Shown piece by piece: positions 1 through 10,839 of a DNA stretch of 64,000 nt (within the stretch, counting starts at the first letter, position 1; each line of letters starts with the position of its first letter). Source of the DNA: Okapia johnstoni (Eukaryota > Chordata > Mammalia > Artiodactyla > Giraffidae); contig CM044318.1 in NCBI GenBank assembly GCA_024291935.2, positions 87,967,501 to 88,031,500 of the forward strand, given 5' to 3'. Under the pieces are notes generated by a model. It had not been told where the DNA came from. It did no database searches and was given only the letters and a program-made list of their open reading frames with translations. A program made the translations under genes and the position numbers.

Positions 1-1838
1 GCAGCAACTTAGCAGCAGTCAAATTTGTCATACACAGTCCTGGCGCCGGAATCCGAAACCAGCCGGGGGTCTAAGCCAGGCGCGCGGGGCGGGCCCTTCC
101 AGAGCCCCCAGGGTTGACCGGGGCTTCTACGCTTCTGCTTCTTGTGGCAGCCGCCCCGGCACTGGGGTCACCACCTCACTGGAGCGGCCGTGGCGGGGGT
201 CAGCTCGGGGCGGGAGCTGACGCTGAGCAGGAGGGTCCACGGGGGTGGCGGGGGCCGGGCAGGGCTCCAACGGCTTCGCACCGGCCGAGCACCCAGCGGC
301 TGCCGCGCGGACAGCGCCCCGGGCCTCCAGCGCCCTGTGCCGGCCACAGCCCCGCAGGTGCTGGACGCGGAGCCGAAGGGCCGGAGAAGGGCGAGGCTCC
401 CCGCAGAGGGGGAGGCGCCGGGCTGCAGGGGCCATGACAACCCACCTGCAGGACTCCAGGGCGAGGGCACAGCCTGGCCCAGGCGGCAGCCCCCGGGGGC
501 TGGGCGGACTGTCTGCCTTGGGGCTTGAAGGGGGGCCGAGCCCGCCCAGCGCTCCGGGACCCCGGCTGGGTTGGGTCTCCTCCTCGACTAGGGTCCCATC
601 TAGACCCACGGGCAGTGCCGGGAAAGGGAGAGGAGGGGTCCCCGAGCTGCTCAAGGTGAGGCGGGCAGCGGGGTCTCCTGGTGAGCTGTCCCCCGGGTGG
701 CTGGGGGCCGCTGAGGGGCTCTAGCCCTGGGCCCCTGCGGGTTGCAGACTTGAGCAGAGGGCCCTTGTATGCTTGCCACGTCACCTCACCACGCGCTGAA
801 GGAGCCTCCTGATCGAAGCCCAGGGCTTCTCTGCGTGGACCTGTCAGCGTGGGCCCAGAGCGGCATCAGGGCAGGGGGTCCAGCAGGCGGGTCCCCTTGC
901 TGTGTGGCCGGAGCAGGATTGGCTCCCCTGAAGTCTCCCCACGCCCTGAAGCCTCCTGGCTGTTGTCCCTGGAGCTCCATCTGGCCTGGTGTGGCCCCTG
1001 TGGGGGCCGACCTGGAGCCCTGGAGGCTGTTAGCTGCACCCGAGGCGTCTGCAGAGGCTGCTCCTTTGCGCAGCCCCACCCGCCGGGGGCACCCCCGGCA
1101 TCCGGCCCCTAGGCGGCCCCTTGCTCGCCCGGGGCCCCGCTGGCCTGCAGCAGATCCTGCGAATCCGGCCTGTTCAGGGCCCATCGCTACCCCTTTCCTT
1201 CCCTCTGGGCTGGTCTCACGGCCCGTGCTCACGCCCAGGGCCCCAGAGGAGGCTCTCGGAGTTCGTGGCCGGAGAAGCTTGGACCCAAGCGGGCCCTGCC
1301 CCACCGCGGCGCCTTCACCTGCAGACGGTGCGCACAGTAGTGCTGGGTGGGCAGTGGTTTGGGGGGCACAGAGCCACAGCGAGAGGGTGAGGCTGAACCT
1401 GGAGCCACGGGCAGCGGAGCAGCAGGAGGGCCCGGGCCCGGGGGGGGGACAGGGGACGCCGGGTGGGAGCGGGCCCAGGGCTACAGGCAGTGATGGCCGC
1501 CTGGTCCAGGCAGGGGCGTGGGGGCTCGTCTCCAGGCCGAAAGTGCCGTCTGCACAGGCCCCTCCCAGAAAGAGCGCAGATGGTCTCTCTTCTCATGAGG
1601 AGCCCCCAGCCTCGCCCGGGAAGGGAGGCCCCCGGCGGAGGGGCTGCGGTCAGCTGCTGTGTCCACGGGAGACCCCTCGCCAGCCTGATGGGGCGGAGCT
1701 GAGCGGCCCTGTCTGCTGTCAGTCTCCCTCCAGCTCCCGATGCTGGGCTCCGCGTCTCTGCAGTCAGGGGCTGTGACCCGCGGCCTGTCTTTCAGGATGG
1801 CTTTCGAGAGCCTGGGCCTTAATGTGTCCTCGTAAGTT
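1..1838 (+). other. ADGRA1: ADGRA1 intron, GC-rich, no exon seen
   Basis: Overlapping open frames occur on both strands because the stretch is GC-rich and stop-poor. None resembles ADGRA1 TM1-TM3 or another family I know. A fragment at about 1795-1832 is bounded by AG and GTAAGT, but its peptide matches no ADGRA1 segment I recall. I treat the whole stretch as intron. Confidence 0.6.
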
Positions 1839-1839
1839 T

Positions 1840-2125
1840 AATTTTTTCTTTTTATTTATTTTCTAGTTTGTTGTATTTTTGGCTCCAGTGGATCTTCACT
1901 GCTGTGCACACAGCCTTTCCCTAGCTGTGGCGGGCGGGGCTGCTCCCTAGGTGGGATGAGGTGGCCTCTCTTGTCGCGGGGAGTGGGCTCCAGGCAGGTG
2001 GGCTCAGCCGCCGTGCTGCGGCTTCGTTGCTCCGCAGCACACGGGATCTTCCCAGACCAGGGACTGAACACGTGTCCCCTGCATTGACAGGCAGACTCTT
2101 ACCCACTAGACCACCCAGGAACCCC
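1840..2125 (-). mobile_element. CHR-type tRNA-derived SINE
   Basis: This is a cetartiodactyl CHR-type SINE in reverse orientation. Read on the minus strand it begins with the tRNA-like head (GGTTCCTGGGTGGTCTAGTG type, at 2125) and runs through the GCTCCGCAGCACACGG-like body to an A-rich tail, seen as the T-rich stretch at 1840-1860. Confidence 0.75.
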
Positions 2126-2220
2126 ATTTAAATTTAGAAGAACGGGCCTCCAGGGTTTTGACCTGATGTCACTGCAAACAGCACTTTTGTCTCCCGGTGC
2201 TTTCCCGCTGAGTACGGAGC

Positions 2221-2268
2221 GTGACTGATCTCTGCGATAAGCTGGTGACTGATCTCTGCGATAAGCTG
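2221..2268. repeat. 24-bp perfect tandem duplication
   Basis: A 24-bp unit starting GTGACTGATC occurs twice in direct succession (2221-2244 and 2245-2268) without a mismatch. This indicates a recent local duplication. Confidence 0.9.
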
Positions 2269-2523
2269 GCGGACGTCTAGATTCACTCCTTACTCGCAGC
2301 AGTTGTCTTGGAGCCGCCACAGCATTTTTCAGGGAACCAGTCGGGGCGCCTGCGGACAGAAGGGCATCGACTGCGTTCTCACCGGTACCTTTGCTTCTCT
2401 GCTGCCTCGTCACCGTGCCGGCATCCAGGAGATGCTCAGAGGGACCACAGGGATGGTCACCCTGCCCCTCCCTGAACCTGGGGGACCTTCACCACCTCAC
2501 CATCCAGGGACACACTGGCTCCT

Positions 2524-2730
2524 TGTTGTTCAGTCACTAAGTCACGTCCGACTCTGTGACCCCGTGGACTGTAGCCCGCCAGGCTCCTCTGTCCATGGGA
2601 TTCTCCAGGCAAGAATACTAGAGTGGCTTCCCATTCCTTTCTCTGGGGGATCTTCCCGACCCAGGGATCGAACCTGGGTCTCCCTCATTGCAGACAGATT
2701 CTTTACCATCTGAGCAAGCAGGAAAGTCCA
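2524..2730 (-). mobile_element. Bov-tA SINE
   Basis: This is a ruminant tRNA-Glu/Bov-A composite SINE in reverse orientation. It contains the GACTGTAGCCCGCCAGGCTC block and the CAGGGATCGAACC tRNA B-box region, and ends with the reverse complement of the tRNA head (ACCATCTGAGCAAGCAGGAA). Confidence 0.9.
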
Positions 2731-5370
2731 GACTTTACTCAGACTCATGTCTGTTGTTTGAGCAAACTCCAGGAGATAGTGAAGGACAGGGAAGCCTGGA
2801 ATGCAGCAGTCCAAGAGGTTGCAAAGAGTCAGACAGGACTGAGTGAACAGCAACGTGTCCATCGAGTCGGTGATGCCATCCAGCCATCTCATCCTCTGTC
2901 GTCCCCTTCTCCTGCTCTCAGTCTTTCCCAGCATCAGGGGCTTTTCCAATGAGTCAGTTCTTTGCATCAGGTGGCCAAAGTATTGGCGCTTCAGCTTCAA
3001 CATCAGTCCATCCAATGAATATTCAGGGCTTATTTCCTTTGGGATTGACTGGTTTGATCTCCCTGCAGTCCAAGGGACTCTCAAGAGTTCTCCAGCACCA
3101 TAGTTTGAAAGCATCAATTCTTCAGTGCTCAGCCTTCTTTATGGTCCAACTCTCACATCCATACATGACCACTGGAAAAACCACAGCTTTGACCATGTGG
3201 ACTTTTGTCATCAAAGTGATGTCTCTGCTTTGTAATATGCTGTCTAGGTTTGCCGTAGCTTTTCTTCCAAGAAGCAAACATCTTTTAATTTCATGGCTGC
3301 AGTCACCACCTGTAGTGATTTTAGAGCCCCCCCGCCAAAATAAAATCTGTCACTGTTTCCACTTTTTCCCCATATATTAGCCATGAAGTGATGGGACCAC
3401 ATGCCATGATCTTAGTTTTTTGTGTTGAGTTTTAAGCCAACTTTTTCACCCTGATTTTTCACCCTCATCAAGAGGCTCTTTAGTACTTCTTCACTTTCTG
3501 CCATTAGAGTGGTATTAGATGCATATCTCAGGCTGTGGATATTTCTCCCTGCAATCTTGATTCCAGCTTGTGCTTCATCCAGCCCAGCATTTTGCATAAC
3601 ATGTCCTGCATGTAAGTTAAATTAGCAGGGTGACAATGTATAGTTTTGACATACTGTTTTCCAAATTTTGAACCAGTGCTTTGTTCCATGTCCAGTTCTG
3701 TCTAGTTTCTTAACCTGCATACAGGTTCCTTTTCTAAATCCAGCTTGTACATCTGAAAGTCCTCAGTTCATGTACTGTTGAAGCCTAGCTTGAAGGATTT
3801 TGAGCGTAATCTTGCTAACATATGGAATGAGTGCTATTGTACAGTAGTTTGAACATCCTTTTGGAGAAGGAAATGGCAACTCACTCCAGTACTCTTGCCT
3901 GGAAAATTCTATGGACGGAGGAGCCTGGTAGGCTACAGTCCATGGGGTTGCAAAGAGTCGGACACGACTGAACGACTTCACTTTCACTTTGAACATCCTT
4001 TGGCATTGCCTTTTTTGGGGACTGGGATGAAAACCGACCTTTTCCAGTCCTGTGGCCACTGCTGAGTTTTCCAAATTTGTTGGCATATTGAATGCAGCAC
4101 TTTAACAGCATCATATTTTAGGATTATATATAGCTCAGCTGGAACTACATCACCTCCACTAGCTTTGTTCGTGGTGATGTTTCCTGGGCCCACTTGACTT
4201 CCGCACTCCAAGATGCCTGGCTCTAGATGAGTGATTACACCATCGCGGGCCTTAGACCTTTCTCGTACAGTTCTTTGGTTTATTCTTGCCACCTCTTCTT
4301 AGTATCTTCTGCTTCTGTTAGATTCTTGCTGTTTCTGTCCTTTATTGAGCCCATCTTTGCATGAAATGTTCCCTTGGTATCTAGTTTTCTTGAAGAGATC
4401 TCTAGTCTTTCCCATTGTATTGTTTTCCTCTATTTCTTTGCATTGTTCACTTCAGAAGGCTTTCTTATCTCTCCTTGCTATTCTCTGGAACTCTGCATTC
4501 AGTTGGATATATTTTTCCTTTTCTCCCTTGCTTTTCACTTCTTTTTTTTCTCAGGCATCTGTAAGGTCTCCTTAGACAACCACGTTACCTTCTTGAATTT
4601 CGTTTTCTTTCGGGTGGTTTTGGTCACCGCCTGCTGTACAATGTTACAAATCTCCATCCATAGTTCTTCAGGCACTTTGTCTACACCGAATCTAATCCCC
4701 TGAACCTATTTGTCACCTCCACTGTATAAACTGTATGATCATAAAGGATTTGATTTAGGTCATACCTGAATGGTCTAGTGGTTTTCCCCACTTTCCTCAA
4801 TTTAAGTCTGAATTTGGCAATAAGGAGCTCATGATCTGAGCCACAGTCAGCTCCTGGTCTTGTTTCTACTGACTGTATAGAGCTTCTCCATCTTCAGCTG
4901 CAAAGAATATAATCAGTCTGATTTTGGTGCTGACCGTCTGGTGATGTCCACGTGTAGAGTTGTCTCTGTTGTTGGAAGAGGGTGCTTGCTCTGACCAGTG
5001 CGTTCTCTTGGCAAAACTCTGTTAGCCTTTGCCCCGCTTCATTCTGTACTCCAAGGCCAAACTTGCCTGTTACTCCAGCTATCTCTTGACTTCCTACTTT
5101 TGCATTCCAACCTCCTATGATGAAAATGACATCTTTTTTTTGGTGTTAGCTCTGAAGGTCTGGTAGGTCTTCATAGAACCATTCAACTTCAGCTTCTTCT
5201 GCATTAGTGGTTGGTGCATAGACTTGGATGACTGCGATGCTGAATGGTTTTCCTTGGAAACAAGCCGAGATCATTCTGTTGCTTCTGAGACTGCATCAAG
5301 TGTTGTATTTTGGACCGTTTTGTTGACTCTGAGGGCCACTCCATTTTGTCTAAGGGATTCCTGGCCACAG
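2731..5370 (-). mobile_element. BovB LINE (RTE clade), antisense and degenerate
   Basis: A long 5'-truncated BovB retrotransposon on the minus strand. Minus-strand translation gives the characteristic ORF2 C-terminus (VPWTAGRSNQSIPKEISPEY and RMRWLDGITDSMD, 2860-3117), reverse-transcriptase pieces (3412-3597) and the region around QQWPQDWKRSVFIPVPKKGN (about 3984-4130). The RT active-site box reads YASN where active BovB has YADD. Stops and frameshifts are common, so it is inactive. A Bov-A unit is nested at 3862-3987 and an inverted tail segment lies at 2753-2852. Confidence 0.9.
3862..3987 (+). mobile_element. Bov-A SINE unit nested in BovB
   Basis: A plus-oriented Bov-A unit (GGAGAAGGAAATGGCAACTC to ACGACTTCACTTTCAC) is flanked by a perfect 14-bp target-site duplication TTTGAACATCCTTT at 3848-3861 and 3988-4001. 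It therefore inserted after the BovB copy. Confidence 0.92.
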
Positions 5371-5580
5371 TGCATGCTAAGGCGCTTCAGTCTGTCCGAC
5401 TCTTTGTGACCCTGTGGACTGTAGCCCCCTAGGTTCCTCTGGCCGTGAGATTCTCCAGGCGAGAATACTAGAGTGGGTTGCAATTTCCTCCTCCAGGAGA
5501 TCTTCCCCACCCAGGGATCGAACCCACATCTCTTGCATCTCCTGCACTGGCAGGCAGTTTCTTCACCACTGGGAAGTCCA
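5371..5580 (-). mobile_element. Bov-tA SINE
   Basis: A reverse-oriented Bov-tA at the 5' edge of the BovB remnant. Landmarks are TGCATGCTAAGGCGCTTCAG at the tail side and CCAGGGATCGAACCC near the tRNA head. Confidence 0.88.
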
Positions 5581-5774
5581 CAGAGGGGTCATCTGAATTA
5601 ATTCACCCATTCTCACCATCTCACTGACCCTAAAGTGTCGATGTGCACTCGTGCCCTCTCCTGCTTGACCACTCCACCTGCATGTTTGCCACTGGCTGCG
5701 CACACATGTACCCACTCTCCCCCAGACTCCTGGCCCATCCAGGTGCCACGTCACACTGAGCAGAGTTCCCTGTG

Positions 5775-7050
5775 TTATGCAACAGGTTCCTGTTGGACTT
5801 TTTTTTTTCTTTTTTCATTTATTTCTGCCCCCGTTTTTGTCATCTCCTTCCTCCTGGTTACTCTGAGTTCACTTTGCTGTTTCATTTTTCTGCCCTGTTA
5901 AAGTGGAATCTTTGGTCATTGAACTTTAAACCTTGCTTTTTTCTCATGGAAGTATTCACAGCTACGAGTGTCCCTCTAAACCCAGCTTTAGCTGCATCCC
6001 GGAAATATTATACAGAATTTTCTTTCTCACTTTGGTTAAAATATTTTCCAGATTTCCTTGTAATTTCCTCTTTCATCCATGAATTGTTTAGAAGCATATC
6101 CTTTCATTTTTCAGATACATGTGGTTTTCCTAGTTATCCTATTGCTATTAATTTCTAATTTAGTCTCATTTTGATCTCAGAGAATATACTCTGTATGATT
6201 TAAATGCTTTTAAACTTATCAACACTTGTTTTATGGAGCATCATATCATCCGTGATGATTAATAGATCATGTGCACTTGAAAAGAATTCATGCTGTGCAA
6301 TTATTGGGTGTGATTTTCTAGAAAGAACATTAGGGAAACATGATTAATGTTATTGTTCAGATCTTCCATTCATTAACTTTTTGCCTGCTTGTTCCATCAA
6401 TTGCTAAGAGAGGGGAGTTCAAAACAGCAGCTGTGATTTTGGAATTATTTCTCCCTTTAACTCTGTCCGTTTTTGCTTTGTGTGTTTTGAATCTTGCCTC
6501 TGGCCCTCACACATTCACAGTTGAAATATCTTCCTACGAACTAACGCGCGTGTCACTATGAGACGCCTTCTTTCTCTCTTTTCTTAAACTTTATTTTCTC
6601 CGGTATTAATGCAGCCACTCTGGCCTCTTAGACTCAGTTCGTGTGGACAGCTTTATCCATCCATTAATTTCGACCACTCTGTATCTTTTGATTTAGAATG
6701 TTTTCTCCTGTTGTAGACAGCATATAGCGGGGTCTTGCCTTTTGCTGTTATTGATGTTCTCTGGTGATTTCTGCCTTTGAACTGAAATGCTTAGTCCGTT
6801 GAAATGTAGCGGCATTTTGATTTTGCCTCCATTTCTCTCTTTGTTGTCTGTCTTTAGTTCTTTTTCCTCTTTTTTTCTTCTATTCCTCCTTTGCTTTTTT
6901 ATTTTCCTCTTTTGAGTTATTTTAATATTTCATTTTAACTTACCTATTAGTTTTTTGCTTATTTACTTTTCATGGCTGATTTAGGGATTAAAATCCACAG
7001 CCTTTTCACATCTGTTTCGTTTGAAAGTCACACTATTTCATGTAAAAACC
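5775..7050 (-). mobile_element. ancient L1 LINE 3' region, antisense
   Basis: An AT-rich stretch whose plus strand reads like the reverse complement of an old mammalian L1 3' end. Examples are the GTCTCATTTTGATCTCAGAG stretch, the TCAATTGCTAAGAGAGG stretch and TTGTAGACAGCATATAG near 6712. No open L1 frame remains. Confidence 0.75.
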
Positions 7051-7153
7051 ATTAGAATCAGAAGCTTTGCGACCGTGTGGCCCACCTCCCCTCCCACCCT
7101 CTCCCCACTCCCAGCGTCGTCAGTGTTGCCCCATAAAGACTGCAAACCCCACA

Positions 7154-7355
7154 AGTGAAAGTGAAGTCGCTCAGTCGTGTCTGACTCTTTGCGACCCCGT
7201 GGACTGTAGCCCGCCAGGCTCCTCTGTCCATGGGGTTTCCCAGGCAAGAATGCTGGAGTGGGTTGCCATTTCCTCCTCCAAGGGATCTTCCGGACCGAGG
7301 GATTGAACCCGGGTCTCCCGCATCGTAGGCAGACGCTTTATCATCAGGGAAGTCC
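7154..7355 (-). mobile_element. Bov-tA SINE with target-site duplication
   Basis: A reverse-oriented Bov-tA flanked by near-identical 13-bp repeats (TGCAAACCCCACA at 7141-7153 and TGTAAACTCCACA at 7356-7368; two mismatches), marking the insertion. Confidence 0.9.
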
Positions 7356-7368
7356 TGTAAACTCCACA

Positions 7369-8693
7369 GGGCAGTGTTAAATTCTTTCTTTAAACCGTAA
7401 GATATGCTTTAAAGAAACGAAGAGGAAACAGGATGTTTTCTCTTGACCCAAATCTTCGGTGCTTCTTACCGTCTTCATTCCTCCAAGTTTCTGTCTGTGC
7501 AGCACGCCTTCAGCCTGAAAGCTTTCATCTGGCATTTCCTGAAGTGTAGGTCGGCTGACAAGGACCCCTCCGGGATTCATTTTGTCGGGACGCGTCTCCC
7601 TTTGCCCCTCATTCTGTAGTAGACTTCCGAGGGCACAGAGGCCCCTGCCGCCACCTGGGGAACCACTGCAGGTCTCCCGCTCGCCCCCGTGGACCCGGTC
7701 ACTGGGGGCCTGGTGCCGTTGCGCTGATTTGGGTGCTTGTGGCGTCCTGAGAATGACACCCTCTTGTAGGGGGCCGTCCCGAGCTGGCCCCCCGCGCGCG
7801 TGTGACAGCCGTGTGCTCGCGGCCAGGCGCCCACACTCACGCCCCCAGGATCCCACCTCGGGCAGCATCCTTGGGTGGAGCTGTTGGCCGAGGCCCCGCG
7901 GACGGGAGAGTCAGCTCCGTCTGGGGGTCGAGGCGACCCCCACGCAGATGAGTCCCTGTCCCTCCCGGAGGGTCACACGCCAGAACCTGCCCCCAGCCGC
8001 GGAGAACTCGGCTGCCAGGGTCAAGGAATGGCTGCTCCGAGCGCCTCCCGGGAGGCTGTCAGGCCAGCGCACGCACCGGTGGGTCACTGATACCGCCAAC
8101 AGGTGTGGCCTGGGCCACGGCGGAGGGCGACTCGGCGGAGGGCGACTCGGCGGGCAGCTGTTGAGAGTGTCCAGCGACAGCTGCACCCGAGGGGGGGCGG
8201 CCGAGCAGGCACCCACCGCAGTGCCAGCACGTCCCCGGGGTGCACAGCCCTGCCCCGTCCACCGCGGCCCACCTCCCGCCCAAGGCCTTCACATCGTTCT
8301 ATTCTTCTTGCTGAACCAGGGCGCCGCTCACCCCCAGACACTCGCGCTGGGCCCGGCCAGGGTCATCTCTGTGCAGGCAGAGAGGCGAGGGGAGGACACG
8401 TGGACGGGGTGTGTGGGAGCAGAGGGAGCATGGGGGAGGGGACACGGGGAGGGGCATGGGTGGGGATGTGGGGGGCGGGGCATGGGGGAGGGGCGTGGGG
8501 GGAGGGGACTTGGGGCGCGGGGGAGGACAGGTCCGGCTGGACACCGGCAGCGGCTCTTCAGTCGGGTCGGGCTGGTGCCGCATGGGCAGCCGGAGAGCAG
8601 GGCCTCCCCCTGCCTTGCCCACGGGCGGCGCAGGGAGCGTGGCTGCCCTGGGGTGCGGGGGCCCCGAGGGCAATGAGCAACCCCCCCTCGCAG
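7369..8693 (+). other. ADGRA1: ADGRA1 intron, no exon seen
   Basis: GC-rich intronic sequence up to the TM4 exon. It includes a 15-bp tandem pair near 8125-8155 and the G-rich block listed separately. No coding segment matching ADGRA1 was found. Confidence 0.6.
8413..8545. repeat. G-rich imperfect minisatellite (G-quadruplex-prone)
   Basis: Repeated GGGGAGGGGCATGGG-like units with many G-runs of three or more on the plus strand lie about 150 bp upstream of the ADGRA1 TM4 exon. The non-template RNA-like strand is G-rich, so the nascent RNA could form quadruplexes. Confidence 0.75.
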
Positions 8694-8792
8694 GTTCTAC
8701 CTCGTCGGCGGAGGGGCCCCTCTGGTCATCTGCGGCGTCACGGCTGCCACGAACATCAGGAACTATGGGATGGAGACCGAGGATGCTGCGTA
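8694..8792 (+). CDS. ADGRA1: ADGRA1 penultimate exon (TM4)
   Basis: This 99-bp exon follows a CTCGCAG acceptor and ends at a GTGAGT donor. It enters at phase 1 (first base completes an Arg codon) and encodes [20 protein letters not shown] followed by [12 protein letters not shown]. Its last two bases TA join the C at 9633 to make the Tyr of the AYCWMAWEP junction. The hydrophobic core is TM4. Confidence 0.93.
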
Positions 8793-10839
8793 GTGAGTAC
8801 CGGGTGCCCCGCCCACACGCCTCCCAGGGGCCCCGAGCCGCCTCCACCCGCCCAGCTCGGGCACCCCCACACCCCCGGCCGCACTACGGGCTGGTTTGGC
8901 TGCACAGGGCGGGCCTGGAGGGGTGCGAAGGACAGCCCAGGACGGCTGAGCAGCCCAGCCGCATGCGGGGGCCCAGACGGACAGCAGAGCCGTCCCCAGC
9001 GCCCGGCCCGCCGCCCCCACCCCAACTCCTGCCGCAGACTCGCCCGCTCCAGTGCCCCCGGCCCACCTGAGGCCCCTCTGGCCGGCGGGCGGGGTGGGCC
9101 CTTGGCCTCGATGGCCCTGCCCAGGCCGCGCTCACCATGGGGCCACTTGTCAGCCCCACCCGGCGGTGACCTCTGTGGGTCGAAGGCTGTGGGGCTGGTC
9201 CCCTGGGCTGCCGCAGCCATCCCTCTGCCCTTCTCTCAGCAGAGCCTCCTGGGGGGCCAGCACGGCCCCCATGCTCCCCGGACCACAGGTCCCAGCACTG
9301 GCCCCTGGCGGCCCCCCGAGGCGCTGGAGCCGTGGCCCCGACCCCCCGCGCGCCTCCCACAGCTGTCCTGGGGGGCAAAGCCCCGCTGTCCTGCTCTCGG
9401 GGGCCCAGAGCCTCCTGGGCCCTCCCTGGAGCCCCGCTCAGCCCTGCTGGAGCCGGAGGAAAGGAACGGCATCAGAGCACGCACGGTCCACCTGCGCCCC
9501 GCGCCCCAGCCCAGCCACGCTGTCTCGGGTCAGGCGTCTCCTTATCACGTGACCGCAGCGAGGCAGTGAGCCCTACTCTGACTCAGCAGCCCACCCGGAG
9601 TGACCCCTTGCTGACCCGCCTCTCCTCCGCAGCTGCTGGATGGCCTGGGAGCCCAGCCTGGGCGCCTTCTACGGGCCGGTGGCCTTCATCACCCTGGTCA
9701 CCTGCGTGTACTTCCTCGGCACCTACATCCAGCTGCGGCGCCACCCGGAGCGCAGGTACGAGCTCAGGGAGCGGACGGAGGAGCAGCAGCGGCTGGCGGG
9801 CCCCGAGGTGGGAGGGCCCGGGGGGCGCGCCGCCCGCCCCCAACGGCTTGGCCGCCTCGCTGCTGCAGAACGAGCACTCGTTCAAGGCGCAGCTGCGGGC
9901 CGCCGCCTTCACGCTGTTCCTGTTCGTGGCCACGTGGACCTTCGGGGCGCTGGCCGTGTCGCAGGGCCACTTCCTGGACATGGTCTTCAGCTGCCTGTAC
10001 GGCGCCTTCTGCGTGACCCTGGGGCTCTTCGTGCTCATCCACCACTGTGCCAAGCGCGACGACGTGTGGCGCTGCTGGTGGTCCTGCTGCCCCCCCCCGC
10101 CGGGACCCCCACCCCACGAGGCGCAGCACCCACCCTGCCCTCGACGCCAACGGGGACGCACTGGGCCACGGGGGCCCACCTGCAGGACTCGCCGTGTCCC
10201 GGTAAGGCGCTGGGCTTCGGCCCCCAATCCTCCAGCCACAGCAAGATGACCAACCTGCAGGCCAGCCAAGGCCACGTCAGCTGCCTGTCGCCGGGCACGC
10301 CCTGCTGCGCCCAGATGCACTGTGAGCAGCTCCTGGAGGACGCAGCCCACGTGCACGAGGGGGACGCCTTTGAGCACGACCCGCACCTGCACGCGTGCGT
10401 CCAGGGCAGAACTAAGCCACACTACTTCAGCCGGCACCGGGCAGCCGCGTCCGAGCAGGAGTACGCCTACCACATCCCGTCCAGCCTGGACGGCAGCCCG
10501 CACAGCTCGCGCTCGGAAAGCCCGCCCAGCTCGCTCGAGGGCCCCGTCGGGCCGCATGCGCTGGCCTGCTGCGCCCCGGGCGGCCCCTTCCCCCTGGTCA
10601 CCCAGCCCGAGGCCGGCGCCCCCAGCCCCGCGCTCTACAGCTGTCCGCCGCGGCCCGGCAGGGAGGCGGCCCGCGGCCCGGCGCGCCTGGAGATGCTACG
10701 CCGGACACAGTCGCTTCCCTTCAGTGGCCCCGGCCAGAACGGGCTGCTCAAGGGCGACGCGCGGGACTCCGCCCCCTTCGGCTCTGACGGCACAGGCAAC
10801 ATCCGCACGGGGCCCTGGAGGAACGAGACGACGGTGTAG
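8694..10839 (+). CDS. ADGRA1: ADGRA1 (GPR123), 3' part: last two coding exons
   Basis: This is the C-terminal half of adhesion G protein-coupled receptor A1, an orphan, brain-enriched receptor of the plasma membrane that lacks the large GAIN ectodomain of its relatives. Two exons are visible, 8694-8792 and 9633-10839, joined by a GT-AG intron. Together they encode TM4 to TM7 and a long cytoplasmic tail ending in ETTV, a PDZ-ligand motif. Diagnostic stretches such as [33 protein letters not shown] and RRTQSLPF are essentially those I recall for human ADGRA1. Earlier exons (N-terminus to TM3) are not found and should lie upstream of the window. The terminal exon needs three single-base corrections (near 9820-9825, 10090-10098 and 10170-10174) to read through, so a literal translation of this sequence is broken. 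The family call is firm; whether the breaks are biological is doubtful. Confidence 0.95.
9633..10839 (+). CDS. ADGRA1: ADGRA1 terminal coding exon (TM5-TM7, C-tail)
   Basis: The acceptor is CCGCAG. The exon encodes extracellular loop 2 (CWMAWEP), TM5 (about 9661-9735), intracellular loop 3 with [16 protein letters not shown]6 (about 9894-9965), TM7 (about 9969-10050) and a tail of about 260 residues with the terminal PDZ ligand ETTV and TAG at 10837-10839. The reading frame as given shifts +1 three times: after the G6 run at 9820-9825, after the C9 run at 10090-10098, and after the G5 run at 10170-10174. Removing one base from each run restores one uninterrupted frame that resembles the human protein throughout, including an HPALDANG stretch seen only in the third frame. 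Relative to the human protein as recalled, about seven residues are inserted just before HPALDANG. Confidence 0.93.

Noticed and set aside
769..1776. A 335-codon plus-strand open frame near the window start
   Set aside because: The region is GC-rich and stop-poor, with overlapping frames on both strands. The peptide resembles no family I know, and the position is within an ADGRA1 intron.
1795..1835. A possible mini-exon (CAG, GATGGCTTTCGAGAGCC.., GTAAGT)
   Set aside because: Splice-like ends occur, but the peptide fits no known ADGRA1 segment and the right edge runs straight into a SINE tail.
8103..9569. A 488-codon plus-strand frame spanning the ADGRA1 TM4 exon
   Set aside because: It reads the exon in the wrong frame and runs through the intron. 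The true frame is set by the TM4 peptide and splice sites.
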